DNA of 64,000 bases from Prorocentrum cordatum (Eukaryota; Sar; Dinophyceae; Prorocentrales; Prorocentraceae). The notes below the pieces were generated by a model. That model saw only the letters and a list, made by a program, of their open reading frames with translations, did no database searches and was not told the DNA's origin. The DNA lies in contig CAUYUJ010010391.1 in assembly GCA_963575745.1 (NCBI GenBank), forward strand, positions 199,781-263,780, read 5' to 3'. Both the position numbers and the translations under genes were made by a program. Below are positions 62,812-64,000 of this stretch, piece after piece. Position 1 is the stretch's first letter. The number at the start of each line of letters is the position of its first letter.

Positions 62812-63757
62812 TTATACATGCCAGGTCGTGCAGTAGACGGCACGACGGTATGTCCAGGATTTGTCCAAGACCTGCGCTCCCGGCATGTGTCCCACATGTT
62901 TTTTTATCAAGTTTAGCCGAACGCTGTCCAGATTTGCATTGGGTATCATCTTAGGCTCTTTGGCGTGAAACCACCGAAGATGTAGTTTTCGTAGCTCGCG
63001 TGTTACCGCGCTGGGGTATTGGTTGGCCGCGCAAGTTCTGCTCACGCATTTGCACGTCGAACCTTGACCAGTCTGGAAGCCTTGGACGAGCAGCAGGGTT
63101 GCCCGCAGGGTGGTGGTGGACCCCGCCTTGCTGTCGTTCTCGTCTGGCAACTATTTGTGGCAGTCGTCTGCGGTCGTCGGGCTGCCAGCTCCACTCGAAG
63201 CAGGTTCCCCGCGGCCGGTTCAGCCGCGTGTCTACCTGCAGCGATGTCGTGGCTGCTGGCGCCGTCTGTCGGCCCAGCTCTGGAACCGGGCCTCGGGGCT
63301 CGTAGCCGCGCAGTTTGTTTGGCGGCTGGTGCCTCGGAAGCAGCTGCCTCCGCAGGTGGTGGTGCGTCGGAGGCAGCTGCCGCCGCAGGTGGTGGGGCCG
63401 CCGGTTCGGCAGGGGCCGGGAACCCCTGTCCGCGGCGATCAGGCAGCTTCCACGGTTTGGCAAACTTGCATTTGCCAGGTGTACGTAGGTGGCCAGGTTT
63501 AGCCTGACCATAGGAGTTCTTTTTGCAGCTTGAGCGCTTCCAATAGTAATCCGCTTTGTCGTACCACCTACATCGTTTGGGGTCTCAGTCGCGTCATGAG
63601 GAGTGCGCGTTGACGTTGTCCGCGCATGCTGGACACCCCTATCCCCCTGATGGTGGCCTCGTGATTGATCCGTGCGGATGTCGAGAGATTGCTGGATCAT
63701 CCAAGTCGAATCCGCGTGTGTTCGTAACCAGGACAGATAATGCATGAGGATTAGCAT
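62812..63757 (-). pseudogene. copia gag/protease remnant with GAG-pre-integrase motif
   Basis: One frame (63010-62950) reads VTRELRKLHLRWFHAKEPKM, the K-L-H...H zinc-binding start of the pre-integrase domain. Upstream around 63560-63440 a Cys/His cluster (SSCKKNSYGQAKPGHLRTPG, then KC) resembles a degenerate C-x-x-C-x-x-x-G-H-x-x-x-x-C zinc knuckle. Gln/Pro/Ala-rich sequence with GAC/GCC repeats between them (63320-63440) is part of gag or protease. I see no clear protease D-S/T-G motif. Confidence 0.55.
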
Positions 63758-64000
63758 GAAAAGGGGTCACGATGTACTGAGAACGTGTCGCGTGCAATCC
63801 CACCAGCCCTTTGGGCGTGAGTGGTTTAGAGAGCCCGCTCTGTTCTCAACCCTCCTTCCCCTTCGGGGAGGGGTTTACCCCTCCCCCTACCCCCTCCCCC
63901 TGGGCCTGGAGAGGCCCCACCGCGGGTGGTCAGGGGAGTCCCTTTCGACTCCTGGGAGGGCTAAACAACGACACCCCTCACGAGGATTCTGGCCCCGACG
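63758..64000. other. Upstream flank of the copia element
   Basis: Contains GCGTGCAATCCCACCAGCCC (63790), also found at 23147, and a GGGGAGGGG/CCCCTCCCC inverted stretch (63860-63900). No 5' LTR could be defined before the window ends. Confidence 0.35.

Larger units (their letters stand above)
59683..63757 (-). mobile_element. Ty1/copia-type LTR retrotransposon, decayed internal region
   Basis: Minus-strand order gag-like, integrase, reverse transcriptase, RNase H, which is the copia (Pseudoviridae-like) gene order with integrase before RT. Base composition is close to balanced, unlike the GC-rich surroundings. Every part lies in a different frame or contains stops, so the copy is old and inactive. 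LTRs were not identified; the 5' one may lie beyond the window's right edge. Confidence 0.8.

Overview
The window looks like nuclear DNA of a dinoflagellate, most plausibly a GC-rich species of the Prorocentrum type. This rests on three things: the very high GC content; the large share of simple repeats and multi-copy elements; and protein fragments that resemble retroelement families I know mainly from dinoflagellate genomes (a copia-type element, a LINE-like element with RNase H, and a tyrosine-recombinase retrotransposon with a methyltransferase-like domain). Nothing bacterial is visible: no operons, no ribosome-binding-site pattern, no phage or plasmid genes. Species assignment is inference.

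Layout. 0-14.5 kb is repeat DNA: an 18-bp minisatellite (1-1430), TCC/GGA tracts, short inverted-repeat elements and a 1 kb CA/ACGC tract. 14.56-14.82 kb holds minus-strand exons for the C-terminal end of a class III nucleotide cyclase domain. 16.9-18.0 kb is a composite satellite element (family B). 19.9-22.6 kb and 25.6-27.6 kb are two oppositely oriented copies of another repeat family (C). They bracket the best host gene in the window, a minus-strand sialyltransferase-like (GT29) gene at 23.7-25.0 kb with a PAN-like exon downstream at about 23.1 kb. 28-31.5 kb carries small inverted-repeat elements. 32.7-35.3 kb is a short inverted-repeat element opened by a 2.5 kb array element (family A).

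36.19-43.92 kb is the centrepiece: one minus-strand tyrosine-recombinase (YR) retrotransposon, about 7.7 kb, with split direct repeats (A1 - genes - B1-A2-B2). Its order is gag-like, reverse transcriptase, RNase H, tyrosine recombinase, methyltransferase-like. It lies in a GGA tract, is decayed by frameshifts, and has been split by a second family A element. Another cyclase exon (nucleotide-binding core) lies at 44.46-44.57 kb, on the same strand and upstream in protein order of the 14.6 kb exons. 47.2-49.2 kb is a second family B element with a third family A copy nested inside it. 52.5-57.7 kb holds LINE-type remains (RT-RNase H, a coiled-coil ORF, another RT tail). 58.06-58.86 kb is a CGT-repeat tract that is open as an Asp-rich frame. 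59.7-63.8 kb is a decayed Ty1/copia element on the minus strand.

How it fits together: the DNA has grown mainly by nested insertion of retroelements and array-carrying elements into GGA/TCC and satellite tracts, with rare host exons between them. No intact open gene with confirmed full-length exons is present. Exon limits are read by eye from splice-site consensus and frame, and are approximate.
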